Shown here: positions 9,273 through 20,416 of the stretch, piece by piece
Layout of the letters: every line of letters begins with the position of its first letter
Numbering within the stretch: the first letter of the stretch is position 1
Assembly (NCBI GenBank): GCA_011947345.1
Contig: JAAVTG010000483.1
Coordinates: 1 to 64,000, forward strand
DNA length: 64,000 bases
From: Phytophthora quininea
Lineage: Eukaryota > Oomycota > Peronosporomycetes > Peronosporales > Peronosporaceae
Reading direction: 5' to 3'
Notes under the pieces: model-generated
The model's database searches: none
The model's input: only the letters and a program-made list of their open reading frames with translations
What the model was told of the DNA's origin: nothing
Program-made: the position numbers and the translations under genes

Positions 9273-10827
9273 TTATCTCTCGACGGCGTGCTTTGTCAAC
9301 GGTAGGAGGACCATCTCCATGCTCAGACCCACCACATACACCGCCGACGTGATGATGAAGCACATTCGGTAGCCATACGCGTCGATCAAGAAGCCACCGA
9401 GGACTGCACTACCCGACCAGGAAAACACCGACAGTCCTTCCAGCGCGTTCCAGCGTGCACGAATGTTCTTGGGCACGTAATCCATCAGGATCGAGCGACG
9501 CAGAGGCTGCGAGCAGCGCATCATACCGCCACGCATCAGGAACAGGATGATCTGAAGTGCCATCGGCTGTGCGAAAGCCATTGAGAACAAACACGCCACC
9601 GAGAATGCACGCGTGAAGGCGATGATCGGCATGCGACCACAAGCCTTGGACAGACGCTGCGCAATGAACGAAAGGATCATCACGACGAGCGGTTGGGTCA
9701 TGAAGAGCGCGCAGACATGGATCGGTGTGAGACCGTACTCTTCCTTAAAAACAAGGGGAAAAAGTTGATCGTCATCCCAGCGCCGTTGCTGATCACGAAG
9801 TCCGAGATGAAGAGGATAAACGGCACGTGTTTCGTTCGGAAACAGAGGAACTTGGCATCCAAATGGGCCATGTAGCCTTCCTCGTCGTCGTCAACCTCTT
9901 GCAAGCGCTGCTGACGTTCCAGATCCATTTCCTTGGCCGTCTTACCCTTCAGCAACAGCAATGCTGTGTTCTCTGTCGCCGTCGGAGGGGATTGGTCGTC
10001 CACTGTAATGTCGTCTTCATCTGAGTAGTCGTACACCATGTCGATCTCCTGGCCATTGCCAACCAGCTTAGGGGTACGCAACGGCGAGGGCGTGACCATT
10101 TTCTCGAGTAAAACCTCCTCCTCTCTTTCCTCTTCCGTCTTGTCTAATAAATAATCCTTGGCACGGTCGTCATCAAACTGGAACAGGATGAACGACCCCA
10201 CCACCGCCAGAACGCATCCAAACTCCAACACCGGCTTCAACTCTGGCAGTTGCCATTGATCTCCGTAGAACAGGAACAGCAGAATACTTAGCACAGGCCC
10301 CAGCATCTGCGCCAAGTTGCTGATATTGTACTTGATCATGAAAGGGAACGATCTCTTTCCTGGAGGGATGGAGTCGGCGAAAAGAGCCTCCATCGCAGGA
10401 CTCTGGAAGGCAGCAAAGAGCCCCCAGAGACCGAAGGCCACATAGAGGCCGAACAGGGAGGTTAACTCTACCGATGCAAAGGTGATGACGGCGCCGACGA
10501 TGCCGATGGCGCCCGAGAGCTTGAGGATGGTATCACGACGAGTACGATCGGCGAAGTAGCCTCCAGGAAGGGAGAAAAGTAGCTGGGAGATGCCCTGGAT
10601 CCCCTTGACGATCCCCACGGGTTTGTTGCTAGCGGTGAGCACGAAAACGTATCCGGCCACGACCTGCTGGAACAAGATGCTGATGATGATGCATGTCAAT
10701 TGAAAGGGGTCCGATTTAGGTTCGAGATTTCAGTGAGTCGTTACCTTCGAGCCGACCAGAAGAAGAGCGTGAAGATGTAGGCCGTCCACACATTGTGCGT
10801 GATGCCTTCCTTCGACCACAGCGCCAT
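9273..10827 (-). CDS. Major facilitator superfamily transporter (one intron, one frameshift)
   Basis: Exon 1 is probably complement(10745..10827), starting MALWSKEGITHNVW. A 65-base intron at 10680-10744 (GTAACG...ATCAG) gives an in-frame join to SILFQQVVAGYVFVL. Hydrophobic segments form two halves around a long acidic cytosolic loop (EEEREEEVLLEKM, then DYSDEDDITVDD), as in 12-helix MFS proteins. The loop between helices 2 and 3 has the MFS-like sequence GGYFADRTRRD. One base appears to be missing near 9743-9750: the frame changes after MTINFFPLF, then continues as EEYGLTPIHVCALF to PLTKHAVER and TAA at 9273-9275. The substrate cannot be assigned. A further 5' exon is possible, because an AG acceptor-like sequence lies just before the ATG. 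Confidence 0.75.
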
Positions 10828-11392
10828 GGGATCTATTGCGAAAGCTTGCGAGCGGCCGGAGAGAATGGAAAGTGACGCTTGGCGGGCGTTGAATGCAGGG
10901 TACGTACACTCATCCAACGGTAGACGAGGGATCTGCTACGGTTTTAGCGGCATGTACCATGAATTACTGATTTTGTACCATTATCTAGTGTATTTATCAT
11001 GTCGCATTAGAAGTAAATCCCAGCCCAGTGGAGAAGCTGTAGCACAGGTGTGTGAGTCACCACACCTTGCTACAGCTTCGCTCCACGGACTAGTAGTCAC
11101 CAGTGGTGAGGTGGTGACTACTAGTCACTGGTAGTCCGCGGAGCGACATTTTGCTAGACACTCGGCTGCGCGCGTCAAAGACAACGCGTACGATTCCTCG
11201 GATCCGTCGGTGATGTTGTTGATGACGACGTCGAGACTCGTTTTTAGCTGCCGCCATAACGAATCACTTCTCCCCCAAGGAGGAGCGCAGCCTCACGCCG
11301 ACAAGTCCTTCTGCGCGTGTCGAGTGTCGTGGTCATCCACGCGATGTCTGTTTGTTTTTGAAAGCGCCGCTCAAATGAATAAGGTTACCCGT
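10828..11392. other. Intergenic region with nested hairpins
   Basis: No gene is supported here. The region contains the inverted-repeat structure at 11029-11145 and leads into the MFS relic. Confidence 0.5.
11029..11145. repeat. Two adjacent imperfect inverted repeats
   Basis: TGGAGAAGCTGTAGCA at 11029-11044 pairs with TGCTACAGCTTCGCTCCA ending near 11086, apart from a two-base bulge. Next to it, CGCTCCACGGACTA at 11079-11092 pairs with TAGTCCGCGGAGCG at 11132-11145 with one mismatch, enclosing an inner CTAGTAGTCACC stem. It could be the remains of a small inverted-repeat transposon. No target duplication was identified. Confidence 0.6.
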
Positions 11393-11482
11393 GCGATTCC
11401 CGCACTCTGCATCACGTCCGTTGTCGTAAGTGTGGTGGTCGAATTGCTCGTGCCGTTGACCAAGAACGCCGTTGAAAGGTAG
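11393..11482 (+). pseudogene. Relic of an MFS transporter C-terminus
   Basis: The frame reads ALCITSVVVSVVVELLVP and ends LTKNAVER followed by TAG at 11480-11482. The gene at 9273-10827 ends PLTKHAVER after a similar last helix. Only this final segment is recognisable, on the opposite strand from the intact neighbour. It may be the remnant of an inverted tandem copy. Confidence 0.55.
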
Positions 11483-11594
11483 TTGAATGTCAAAACTGGG
11501 TACGTTTCCGACCAACGGTCGATTTGAACCGACAGGATCAGCCAGATCACATTCCTACTTGCACCGTCGACCTGTTTCCGACAGCTTCTCCCTC

Positions 11595-12402
11595 ATGGGG
11601 CTCATCAACTCGACCGAGCGTCGCCCCGTGTTCTACTTCATCGGCGACTCCATCACCGAGCACGCCAGCATACCAGAGATGTCGGGGTTCACCACGCTGC
11701 TGCGGGAGCACTACGTGCGGTCTGTGGACATTGTCAACCGCGGACTCTCGGGCTACAACACCAAGTACGTCGGCAAAGATTTCTTCAAAATAGCATTTGT
11801 AGTTAGTATTCATATTTGTGAGAAACTCTACTAATTTCAACTTGCAGGTGGGTGTCGGAGCATGCGATGCCGATTTTCGCCAAGGAGCTTCAGTTCCAGT
11901 ACTCGGCCTCGTTCGTCACGGTGTTTCTCGGCGCCAACGACGCGGTGATCGAGAATGGACCCGACAAGGCTCAATACGTGTCGCTCGAGGACTACCGCGC
12001 CAATTTACTAAAAATGCTGCGTACGATCAAACCGCTGCTGGCTCCGAGCGGCCAGATACTGTTGATCACTCCTCCCGCCGTCATCGACTCGGTTCGCCAC
12101 GGAGATCGCAGCAACGCGTCCGCCGGTAGATACGCCAAGGTGTGCGTCGAGCTCGGCCAGCAGGAAAATGTGCACGTGTTGGACTTGCACACGTACTTCA
12201 ACACCAGCTTCCCCAAGAGGAGGACCGTAAGGCCTGCTTCGTGGACGGCTTGCACTTCTCGGCCAAGGGCAACAAGGAGGCTGCAAAGCTGCTGCTTGTC
12301 GCCATCAACGGGATCTTCGACAAGGAAGAGCTCGACCGCTTCAATAAGTGGCAGCTCCCAGACTGGCACGACTACGCGCCCAAGGACGCAGCAACGCAGT
12401 GA
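11595..12402 (+). CDS. GDSL esterase, isoamyl acetate-hydrolysing type (one intron, one frameshift)
   Basis: The protein begins MGLINSTERRPVFYFIGDS. GDSITEHA carries the catalytic Ser, GANDA is block III, and DGLHFSAKGN holds the catalytic Asp and His. The intron is 11765-11847 (GTACGT, a CTAAT branch-like sequence, TTGCAG) and joins NTK to WVSEHAMPIF in frame. A single base is missing near 12222-12230, after NTSFPK, and the frame changes before ACFVDGLHF. The stop is TGA 12400-12402. Length and motif order fit IAH1-like esterases, which hydrolyse short acyl esters. The frameshift would remove the Asp/His dyad if real. A cytosolic location is likely, since no signal peptide is seen. Confidence 0.8.
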
Positions 12403-12994
12403 CGGCGAACAGAAGGCTCCAGCAAGGAGCTAGCGTATTCGTAGCAACTTTATCCGACGTCAAATTGAATGCAGTCGCTTGCTGTTTGTTGCCGTGATTA
12501 TTGCAAAGTGATCAGGAGAGATTAGCCAATTTCAGCGTCAACAGGTTTTACAAACAAATTAACTAGAATCGGCGAGCAAAATGGAACACCACGACGAAGT
12601 CGCCACTGCGATCGCTCTGTGGTTTCATGCTCGTCGTGCTGATGACTTCACGAGCTCTTGTGGATACGGCAACTTGCGCTGTTCGTCGGACTCGAAGCTA
12701 AACATGAAGCCACCCTGTCGTAGTGACGAGCCGAAAACCCAGCAAAGCGGTCTATCCTGCCGCGTCTATGACCGGTTTCTCTGCTAGAACGGCTAACACG
12801 CATCCAAGCTTGACGACCTGCTGTGAATTTTCCCAACGTTGAGATGACAGGTGGTAGATCTGTGGATTTCTGCGGATCGTGGAAAAGCAATCGGCTGCCA
12901 CGAGATAAACTGCGATGTGCTGTTCGTCTCTCCACTTTTCGATCGAGCACGTCGAGCGCATTTGGCAGTTTGGTTCTGAAACGCAGACACGAAT
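12403..12994. other. Intergenic region
   Basis: This 592-base stretch between the esterase and the acyltransferase shows nothing recognisable. Confidence 0.5.
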
Positions 12995-14334
12995 ATGAGC
13001 AGGAACGACACCCCGATAGCGCAGGACCTGAGGTTGAGCGATACCGTCACCCCGTCCAACTCAATCCAGGTCAAGATTATGGGGAGATCGGAATCCGAGA
13101 CGTCCTCCTCTTCAGGGTCAGAGGAGGACCGAACGTTCTTAAGGCCAAGTAATGCGAGCACTAAGTCGTCCACGCAGACTCTACCTCCTTCTCAGCAAAA
13201 GTCGTCGCCCCCGACCAAAGTTTTGTTCCTCGACGGTGTTCGAGGACTCGCTGCTATACTGGTCGTGACCCAGCACTCCCATGAATACATGCAGCAGCTC
13301 AATCTCGGCGCAGTGGCTGTGGACGCATTTTTCGTGCTGTCTTCGTTCTTATTGACGTGGCTCTTTATGAAGAAGAGCATGAAGTTGCTGTCACAAGGAG
13401 CAAGCCCCGATCGTGGATGTTCGCGTTGGCTGACTACTTTTCGAAGCGGTTCTTCCGCGTGTACCCGCTGTTCGCGTTGACGGTGACCGCGTTATCATTC
13501 ATGTCGTTCGAGGACCAGCACAAATATTATCTAATCAAGAAGCCCGAGGATTTTTCATGGTTCCAAACGGTGACGTTTGATTTCGACCACCGTCAGTTTG
13601 TGCTGTGGACGCTGCCGCTGGAGATTTCGTACTACTTTGTGATCCCCGTGTTCGTCTTGGTCATGCTTGGCATGCGTCGCTTCTGGTGGGTGGCTGCGGC
13701 CCCTTTGTTTGCGTGGGTCGTGTACGAAGGATGGTACGAGTTCCGAACGAGCCACATGCCATTGAAGCCTCATATTCCGACGTTTCTGTCGGGGTCGATT
13801 GGTGCTGTCGTGTTCGTGAAGCTTGACGCGTGGATGAAAGGGACTGGGTTCAAGTTCCGCTGGTGGCACACGGTTGCGATCCGCGTCTTTGAGTACTCGG
13901 TCATTGCCGTGCTGCTGAGCGTGTGCTTCCAAGGACTGTTTTTCGACTGGGTTACGAAGGACCCTGCGCCCGACACGAAAGGCTTCCCGTTTGTTAGCGC
14001 GCTGCTGACGGCGATCTTCGTCGTCGAGATGATTCATCCCTCGTGTGTTTCCACCATGTTTGAGTGGAGTGTGCTGCGTTACTGGGGCAAGATCAGCTTT
14101 TCGGTCTACTTGCTGCACAGTTTCGTCGTGTGGAACCCGACGATCAGCTCCCAGCCAAAATACTTTAACCGATTGTTCGCGCGGTTCTTCCTCATCCTCT
14201 TGCTGGCAACGACGACTTACCACCTCGTCGAGTATCCGTCACAGTTGATGGCCCAAAGAATCTCCAAGTTCCTCGCAGCGCGTGAGCGAGAGAACGAGAT
14301 GGTCTGGTGCGCTTCTCGTTCGCGGATCGGATAA
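12995..14334 (+). CDS. Acyltransferase-3 family membrane protein (frameshifted)
   Basis: The N-terminal cytosolic part is Ser-rich (residues 1 to about 70), followed by the family motif VLFLDGVRGLAAILVV and multiple hydrophobic helices, as in acyltransferase-3/OafA-type proteins that move acyl groups onto extracytosolic substrates. His in TQHSHEY fits the conserved His of the family. Compared with 39927-41309, a base is missing at about 13410 (GGAGCAAGCCCCGATCG), so the second part is read from another frame (RSWMFALADYFSKRFFRVYP onward). Another missing base near 14287 changes the end to ARERENEMVW and stops at 14334 instead of about 14372. The substrate is unknown. It is more divergent than the three other copies in this window. 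Confidence 0.78.
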
Positions 14335-15835
14335 AATTCAGCAAGCTGAAGGCCAGCGCGGCGAACAAGTAATCGACGACGCAGGGTTGGCTGTATTATA
14401 ATTTCGTGGGCAAAATAGATGTCCTGGAACGCTCTGTTTGTTGCTGTTGGAAACAACTTCTCTACACATCGTGCAGACGGTGGTGAGATTGGGCGGAGAC
14501 CATTTCCAGGCCTAATACCGATTGTAAGATGTGGTGAACTCAACAAACACTGTTTTTCACGCAGCACGTCGTCCGCACTACACGTCATGGACAAAAAATC
14601 TGTCCGACGCTCCGAGGTATAGTAAGATCCCCTGTTGAAGGTGGTCCGCAGCTGGATCAACGCCTGGTAATCTCATCCAGGACAGATGTGCGACCCGTAC
14701 GATACCGGAGAAGCTGGCGTACGCAGTGATTCAGCTGCGTTCGGCATGGAGCTTCAATCGCTGAGATCAATCGGCATCGAAGTCGCAGATTTCAGGACAC
14801 ATCCACGGCGCGGCGTGTCCTTGCCTTGCTCAAGACATTCGTCTTGTCGTTCGTACGCGCAGGTTTGGTGGCGATCCTATAGAGCAGCCACGGTCTCCAC
14901 TATTCGATCTCTCACCGAAATGCCACGAACGAGATTCGTTTGCTAGATTGACACTGCGGTGCCCAACGACTTCCATCTCCCACCAAGCAGCCTGTCAATG
15001 CAGAACTGCTGCGGATTGAATAATGTAAACAACATCTGAGGGATGGGAGAACTCCCCAGAGCTGGTATCGGTCGTCATGGCGCCACGTTGCAGCTGAGGA
15101 AGCGTAATGGAGCGATAGATCAGTATCAGCTGGTCCTGATGGCATTCCTCGGCTGGAATCCTGCAGTCCTTGGACGCGTTGCTCAGGGAAAAGATCTTCA
15201 CTGCATCCTGGTGTAGTGTTGCTGACTAACCTCCTTGACAGCAAGTACAGCCATGTTTGCTGCTAGCTACAGTGGATAGTGCATCGAGCATGACGGCTCA
15301 CCAAGTTGTTTAGCAGCGTCTTCATGTCCTCGAGGACGAATGGCCTCGCAGAAGCGACGACCAAAGTCTTGTCGATGCAAAGACACCATGCAACTGTGCA
15401 CGAGGGCAAAGGAGCGGAATGAAGACAGCGACCAGTTTCTTGCGCGTGCATGTACCAACACCGTCAGGCAAGCCCCGTGGAGGTGTCGCTGCGCTCGGTT
15501 CCTTGACCTCACTCGCCAAGTCTCCGCGACTGCCACCGAAGTGAGCGAGCCATCTGGCGGCACTCGCTGTCTTTGCGGCGCCCAGCAAGCAGCCCCAACA
15601 GCTTTTACACCACCGCGTGAGGGCGACGCCATCTGGGTGAGACCCTGCTGGTTCAGTGCGCAAGCCGATTCAAGACTCTTCCCCCTCTGCTCTCCTCTCT
15701 CCAGCCCCCAGTTCGCGTTTGTGCTGGTCCCAGTCGCGAGAGTTTCTGTCGACGAATTCCAGGGCTGCAACTTGCGAGCGTTAGCGGAGACCAGGACATT
15801 GCTTTGTTGAACGCAAATCTGCAGGTTTGACTCTC
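14335..15835. other. Long intergenic region
   Basis: About 1.5 kb with no supported gene. Open frames on both strands between 15267 and 15810 overlap each other, have no recognisable motif and look like GC-driven chance frames. Confidence 0.5.
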
Positions 15836-17596
15836 ATGCAGCTCCGCTTCCCGCTGCCGAAAGGATACTTTGCCAAGTTCGACTTGCTGCCGGACGAGGT
15901 GCAGAACTACCGAGGACTAGCGACCGACATCGTCCGCGAGACCCGACGAGATCTCGACCACTACGTCAAGGATGGCCGCAATCTGATTGATGCGCACACG
16001 TGGAAGCTCGCGCGGTCGAAGGAGCGTCTGCATTGCTACCGAAAGCGCAGCACACAGGGCTCGGCGCATCAGCTCGGTTTGTACGGCGCTGCGAGCTCCG
16101 AGTCAGCGGGAGGTGGTTCCTCCGTTTCCAGTAACGAATCCCAAGGCTACTCGACTCGCTCACGACCATCGATGAGCGTCACTAGCTCGCACAGTCGATC
16201 CGAAGACGACGTGGGGAAGTTGTCGGTGTCGACGCGGTCATCGGATGACGGTGAACCGAGCCGCAAGAGCATCCAGCCGATGGTGATCGGCTACGGTATC
16301 GTGGACGGATCGGTCGACGATCTCGTGTACGGCATCTACCAGTCCTCCACCGACGAGATGAAGACGCTTGGAGCATTTCTGGGCGATGACACGCTCATCG
16401 ACTGCGCTGTGCTGCACACGATTCGACAGACACGCTCGTCCTACCTCGGTCTCAAGTGGAAGCTGTCACGAACCGTTGGAGGCAACCGTGACTGCTGCTA
16501 CCTCGAGTACGTCGGTGTCTCGGAGGATTCAGACGGCCAGCGATTCGGCTATCACGTGCTTGAGTCGGTGCCCGTACGGAACTGCCCGCAGTTTGAAGAC
16601 AACTCCATTGTTCGTAGCAACATGTCCTTCTGCTACATCTTCCGACCGGGCAAACTTGCTGACCAAGTGGAGGTGTTTATGGAAGGAGCGTACGATTCCT
16701 CGGCGGATGCACTGACGGCCGGCGGTGTGGGGGACTATCGAACTGCGATGGATATGTTGTTTCATGTTGATACCGCACTCGTCGCGGCTGAAGCTAAGAA
16801 GATCTCCGCCATGGTGGCCAAACAATCAGGAGCTCTGCGCGGTGCGAGCACGAAGAATCAGAGCGGCAACCACTGCTCTATTTGCCGCGCCAAGTCGGGG
16901 TTATTGTCGTCGCACTCAAACTGCCAAACGTGCGGCGCCGTCATCTGCAGCAAGTGCCGCATCCGAAAGACGACGTTTTCTCGTCGGGGCAAGATTAAGG
17001 TGTCATGCTGCAAAATGTGCTTGGTAATGGTCAAGGATCAATCGCCATTTGCTGGCGAGCAGTTGGAGAAGCAGCCATCCAAGCCGAAGAAGCCTACTCG
17101 CGACGACGCTAGCAGCCGAAGCAGGAATGGCAGCAACAGCTCCAAGGTCGATTTGAACATGTCCATCTCGACGATGTCGCTCACCGACTCGGAGTACTCG
17201 TCCTCGTTCCAGTCGTGGCAGTCCAGCTCCGTGTCGTCGGCCCGTTCAGACATCGAAGACAGCTTGTACACGTCAACAGGGCCCAGTACTGCGATGGTTC
17301 CGCTTGATCGAAAAATGCCAGCTTTAATGGAGGCAGATCTGCCCACGCAGCCTCCACGACAAACGTACCAGAGTGAACAGCAGCGCCAGTACGAACAGCA
17401 ACAATTCCAGCAGCAGCAGTTCTTGATGCGCCAGCGTATGAAGCAAGGAACCACAGAGTTGCCTCCGACCAGTGGCCAACGAGCCCCGCAGACGCGTGAA
17501 GGTCTGTACAACCAAATGCTGGAGCTGCAGATGAAGGCCGAGCAGGCCTACAACATGACGAATCTCAACGCCAACATGATGAACTCGGGGCGATAG
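15836..17596 (+). CDS. Long START-like / FYVE-like zinc-finger protein
   Basis: Intact 586-residue protein, ATG 15836 to TAG 17594-17596. Residues 1-80 (LRFPLPKGYFAKFDLLPDEV) resemble the N-terminal helix of the tandem START genes. A Ser-rich insertion follows (about 90-140). The START-like core includes VDDLVYGIYQSS, GLKWKLSRTVGGNRDCCYLE and RFGYHVLESVP. The cysteine module CSICRAKSG, CQTCGAVICSKCRIRKTTF and CCKMC lies at about 345-396, a FYVE-like finger. The last 190 residues are low complexity, with Ser clusters and a Gln-rich stretch (EQQQFQQQQF). It is a distant member of the window's START family with an added regulatory-looking tail. Lipid binding is inferred. Confidence 0.85.
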   Translation: MQLRFPLPKGYFAKFDLLPDEVQNYRGLATDIVRETRRDLDHYVKDGRNLIDAHTWKLARSKERLHCYRKRSTQGSAHQLGLYGAASSESAGGGSSVSSNESQGYSTRSRPSMSVTSSHSRSEDDVGKLSVSTRSSDDGEPSRKSIQPMVIGYGIVDGSVDDLVYGIYQSSTDEMKTLGAFLGDDTLIDCAVLHTIRQTRSSYLGLKWKLSRTVGGNRDCCYLEYVGVSEDSDGQRFGYHVLESVPVRNCPQFEDNSIVRSNMSFCYIFRPGKLADQVEVFMEGAYDSSADALTAGGVGDYRTAMDMLFHVDTALVAAEAKKISAMVAKQSGALRGASTKNQSGNHCSICRAKSGLLSSHSNCQTCGAVICSKCRIRKTTFSRRGKIKVSCCKMCLVMVKDQSPFAGEQLEKQPSKPKKPTRDDASSRSRNGSNSSKVDLNMSISTMSLTDSEYSSSFQSWQSSSVSSARSDIEDSLYTSTGPSTAMVPLDRKMPALMEADLPTQPPRQTYQSEQQRQYEQQQFQQQQFLMRQRMKQGTTELPPTSGQRAPQTREGLYNQMLELQMKAEQAYNMTNLNANMMNSGR

Positions 17597-18565
17597 GTTT
17601 CACGATAGATATTAATTGAGAACTCGAAGAGTACTTGATAACGAAACATGTTACCGTCTAAGAAGAGCGTCACGTCCTAGTAGTAGTTCCGAGGCGGATA
17701 AATTGCTCTTCAAGCATGTAGGCAACACACGACCGAGAGAAAAGGACAGTAAGGCGAGAACGACAAAGATGATAAAAACAACGGCAACAGCAAATGTCGA
17801 CTGACAGGATATAAAATCGTGTGCGCTGCAACAGCGGAAGGTAGGCAAGGTGAAGGAGAACCGTGGTGTCAATGCTTCGCGCCCTTGTTCCTGCAACCCG
17901 GAGGTGATCTATTTCTCTTTGCTTGCACATTGCTGTGGCAAAAAAACTGTTGCACTGGTTTGGGAAGATTATTTGATACCGCGGCGAGCTCACTTCAACT
18001 TCAGTTTGGGTGACTCAGCCACTTCAACGACAAACTCTGTGGACAAGCCTGTCCTCCTGCAATCCGGTGTTGGTGAGCATGCAATTCCGATGCGGAGAGC
18101 ACACTCGGCCCAGATGGAGAAGACCGCCGCAGCCCCATTTGTAGTCTGGTGTTGGGTGCTGTTTGGCCAAACCTTGCACATCCCCATAGTACCGCTCCAG
18201 GCAGCGGAAGTCGCCCAGGCGAAGCAAACGCGCCGCCGCCGCAGATCTCGCCAGTAGAGATGGCTAACAGCAGCACGACAGCGATAAACTGAAGCAGTTC
18301 CACGCAGGGCCGAGCCCGATGCTGCAGATCTCCGTTCGTTCCGACGGTCCACGCCCCGTTGGGGACAGTTTTGGGGACGCAATTCGCTTCATTAGGATCT
18401 TCTATGTGGTGCAGAAACGGGTCCTTTTAAGCTTGCGTTCACTATGGGCGCCATTTTTAACACCTACACCACCAAACTCTGAGCAATCCGAGCCTCACTC
18501 TGCGATTTACCGGATCGCGCGCACCCCGCCCTCCAAGAAGCCTCCCAAGCCCCCGTCTAGTCAAC
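17597..18565. other. Intergenic region upstream of glutamate synthase small subunit
   Basis: 969 bases without a supported gene. The proximal part contains AGCCTCACTCTGCGATTTAC at 18491-18510, which resembles the oomycete initiator (TCACTCTGCGATTT) and lies 56 bases before the proposed ATG. Confidence 0.45.
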
Positions 18566-20185
18566 ATGCAGACCGCCGTGCGCCACCGACTCGCCGTGGC
18601 GCCCGTTCGTCTCTGCTACGCCGCGCCCTGACCTCCAAGGCCGCCCCCGAGCCCGTCTACGAGAAGCGCGACGGCTCCAAGGGCGAGATCAACAGCGCGC
18701 GCCTTCATCGAGTTCAAGCGCGAGGCCGACCCGTACCGGCCCGTGGAGCAGCGCGTGCACGACTGGAATGAGATCAATACGGGACGACGCGACCCCACGG
18801 AGCGCAAGATCCAAGCGGCACGCTGCATGGACTGCGGAACGCCCTTCTGCCAGACCAACACGGGCTGCCCCGTGAACAACCTGATCCCCGAGTGGAACGA
18901 GCTCGTGTACCGCAACGAGTGGAAGGAGGCCATCGACCGTCTGCACAAGACCAACAACTTTCCCGAGTTCACCGGCCGAGTGTGTCCTGCCCCGTGCGAG
19001 GCCGCCTGCGTGGCCGGACTCGTGGACGACCCCATCACCATCAAGAACAACGAGTACGCCATCGTGGACCGCGCCTTCGAGGAAGGCTGGATCGTGCCTC
19101 GTATCCCGAGACGCAACGGCCTCCGTGTGGCGGTGGTGGGCTCTGGACCTGCTGGCCTGGCGGCTGCCGACCAGCTCAACCAGAAAGGGTACCATGTGAC
19201 GCTGTACGAGCGCGAGGACCGCATCGGCGGCCTTCTCATGTACGGCATCCCCAACATGAAGCTGGACAAGCGCACGGTCAACCGTCGCGTGGATCTGCTG
19301 CGTGAAGAAGGCATCGAGTTCGTTACCAATGCCGAAATTGGCGTCAACATGCCTGTGGAGAAGCTGCAGGCAGAGAACGACGCCGTCGTGCTGGCGTTGG
19401 GCTCTACGGTCCCACGGGACGTGGATATCCCTGGCCGTCATCTCAAGGGTGTCCACTTTGCCATGGAGTTCTTGACCAAGAACCAGAAGCGGCTGATGCT
19501 GACGGTGGACGGCAAACTGCAGAGTGGCTGGGACCGCAACTTTGTCACGGCGGAAGGCAGGGACGTTGTGGTCATTGGCGGTGGCGACACGGGCACCGAC
19601 TGCATTGCGACGTCCATGCGGCAGCGCTGCAGGTCCGTTGTCAACTTGGAGCACAACGCGCAGCCACCGGCGCAGCGCGCCCCACACAACCCGTGGCCCG
19701 AGTACCCACGCATCTACGGCGTCGACTATGGCCACGCAGAGGTGCGCTCTGTGTTTGGTGAGGACCCGCGTTTGTACAGCCGCGTCACTAAAGCCTTTAA
19801 AGGCAACGATAAAGATGAGATCACGCATGTAGTCACGATGCTGGGCGATAAGGACCCGGAGACGAACATCATCACGGAGATCCCTGGCACGGAGGAGGAG
19901 ATCCCGTGCGACTTGGTACTATTCGCCATGGGCTTCCAACACCCGGAGCAGAAGATCGCCGAGACGCTCAACTTGGATGTCGACCAGCGCCACAACATTC
20001 GCGCTGCGTACGGAGACTACCGGACGTCTGTTGAAGGCGTGTTTGCTGCTGGTGATTGCCGACGCGGCCAGTCTTTAGTGGTTTGGGCGATCAATGAAGG
20101 ACGTGGCGTCGCCGATGCAGTGGAGAAGTACTTCTTGCAGGAAGGATTCCAGCCCGAGGTCTCACAGAACCAACGCTTTGGGTAA
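18566..20185 (+). CDS. gltD: Glutamate synthase small subunit (NADPH-dependent), N-terminal frameshifts
   Basis: The main frame runs from 18743 to TAA 20183-20185. It contains the iron-sulphur cysteines [19 protein letters not shown] and [13 protein letters not shown], the FAD site [13 protein letters not shown], the NADPH site GGGDTGTDC and the closing [20 protein letters not shown], all typical of the GltD subunit that passes electrons from NADPH to the large subunit for glutamate formation. Upstream, KGEINSA is in one frame and [15 protein letters not shown] in the next. The break lies at the GCGCGCG run near 18700, consistent with loss of two bases. The likely ATG at 18566 ([16 protein letters not shown], resembling a mitochondrial leader) is in the later frame, so another one-base loss near 18600-18630 is implied. 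The catalytic body is intact. Confidence 0.85.
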
Positions 20186-20416
20186 AGCGTCTTCTGTTGT
20201 GAAGCTTCAACAAGATAGGTATCGGTAGACAATCGCGACGCCGAGTCGCAGCAACGTGTCAAGTGGAAGCCACACTTGGTGTCATTCACGCCCGAAGAAA
20301 ACAATCCTCGCTCAGAGCTAGGCAGATAGCGTTCAGAGCGATGTACAAGATGGAGGAAAAGTGTTTATTGCAGAGGAAGATAACGGAGAATGCAGACAAC
20401 TCATTAGCATGGAAGT

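Noticed and set aside
15267..15810. Overlapping open frames on both strands upstream of the long START gene
   Set aside because: No domain, no initiator, and frames of similar length on both strands indicate composition bias.
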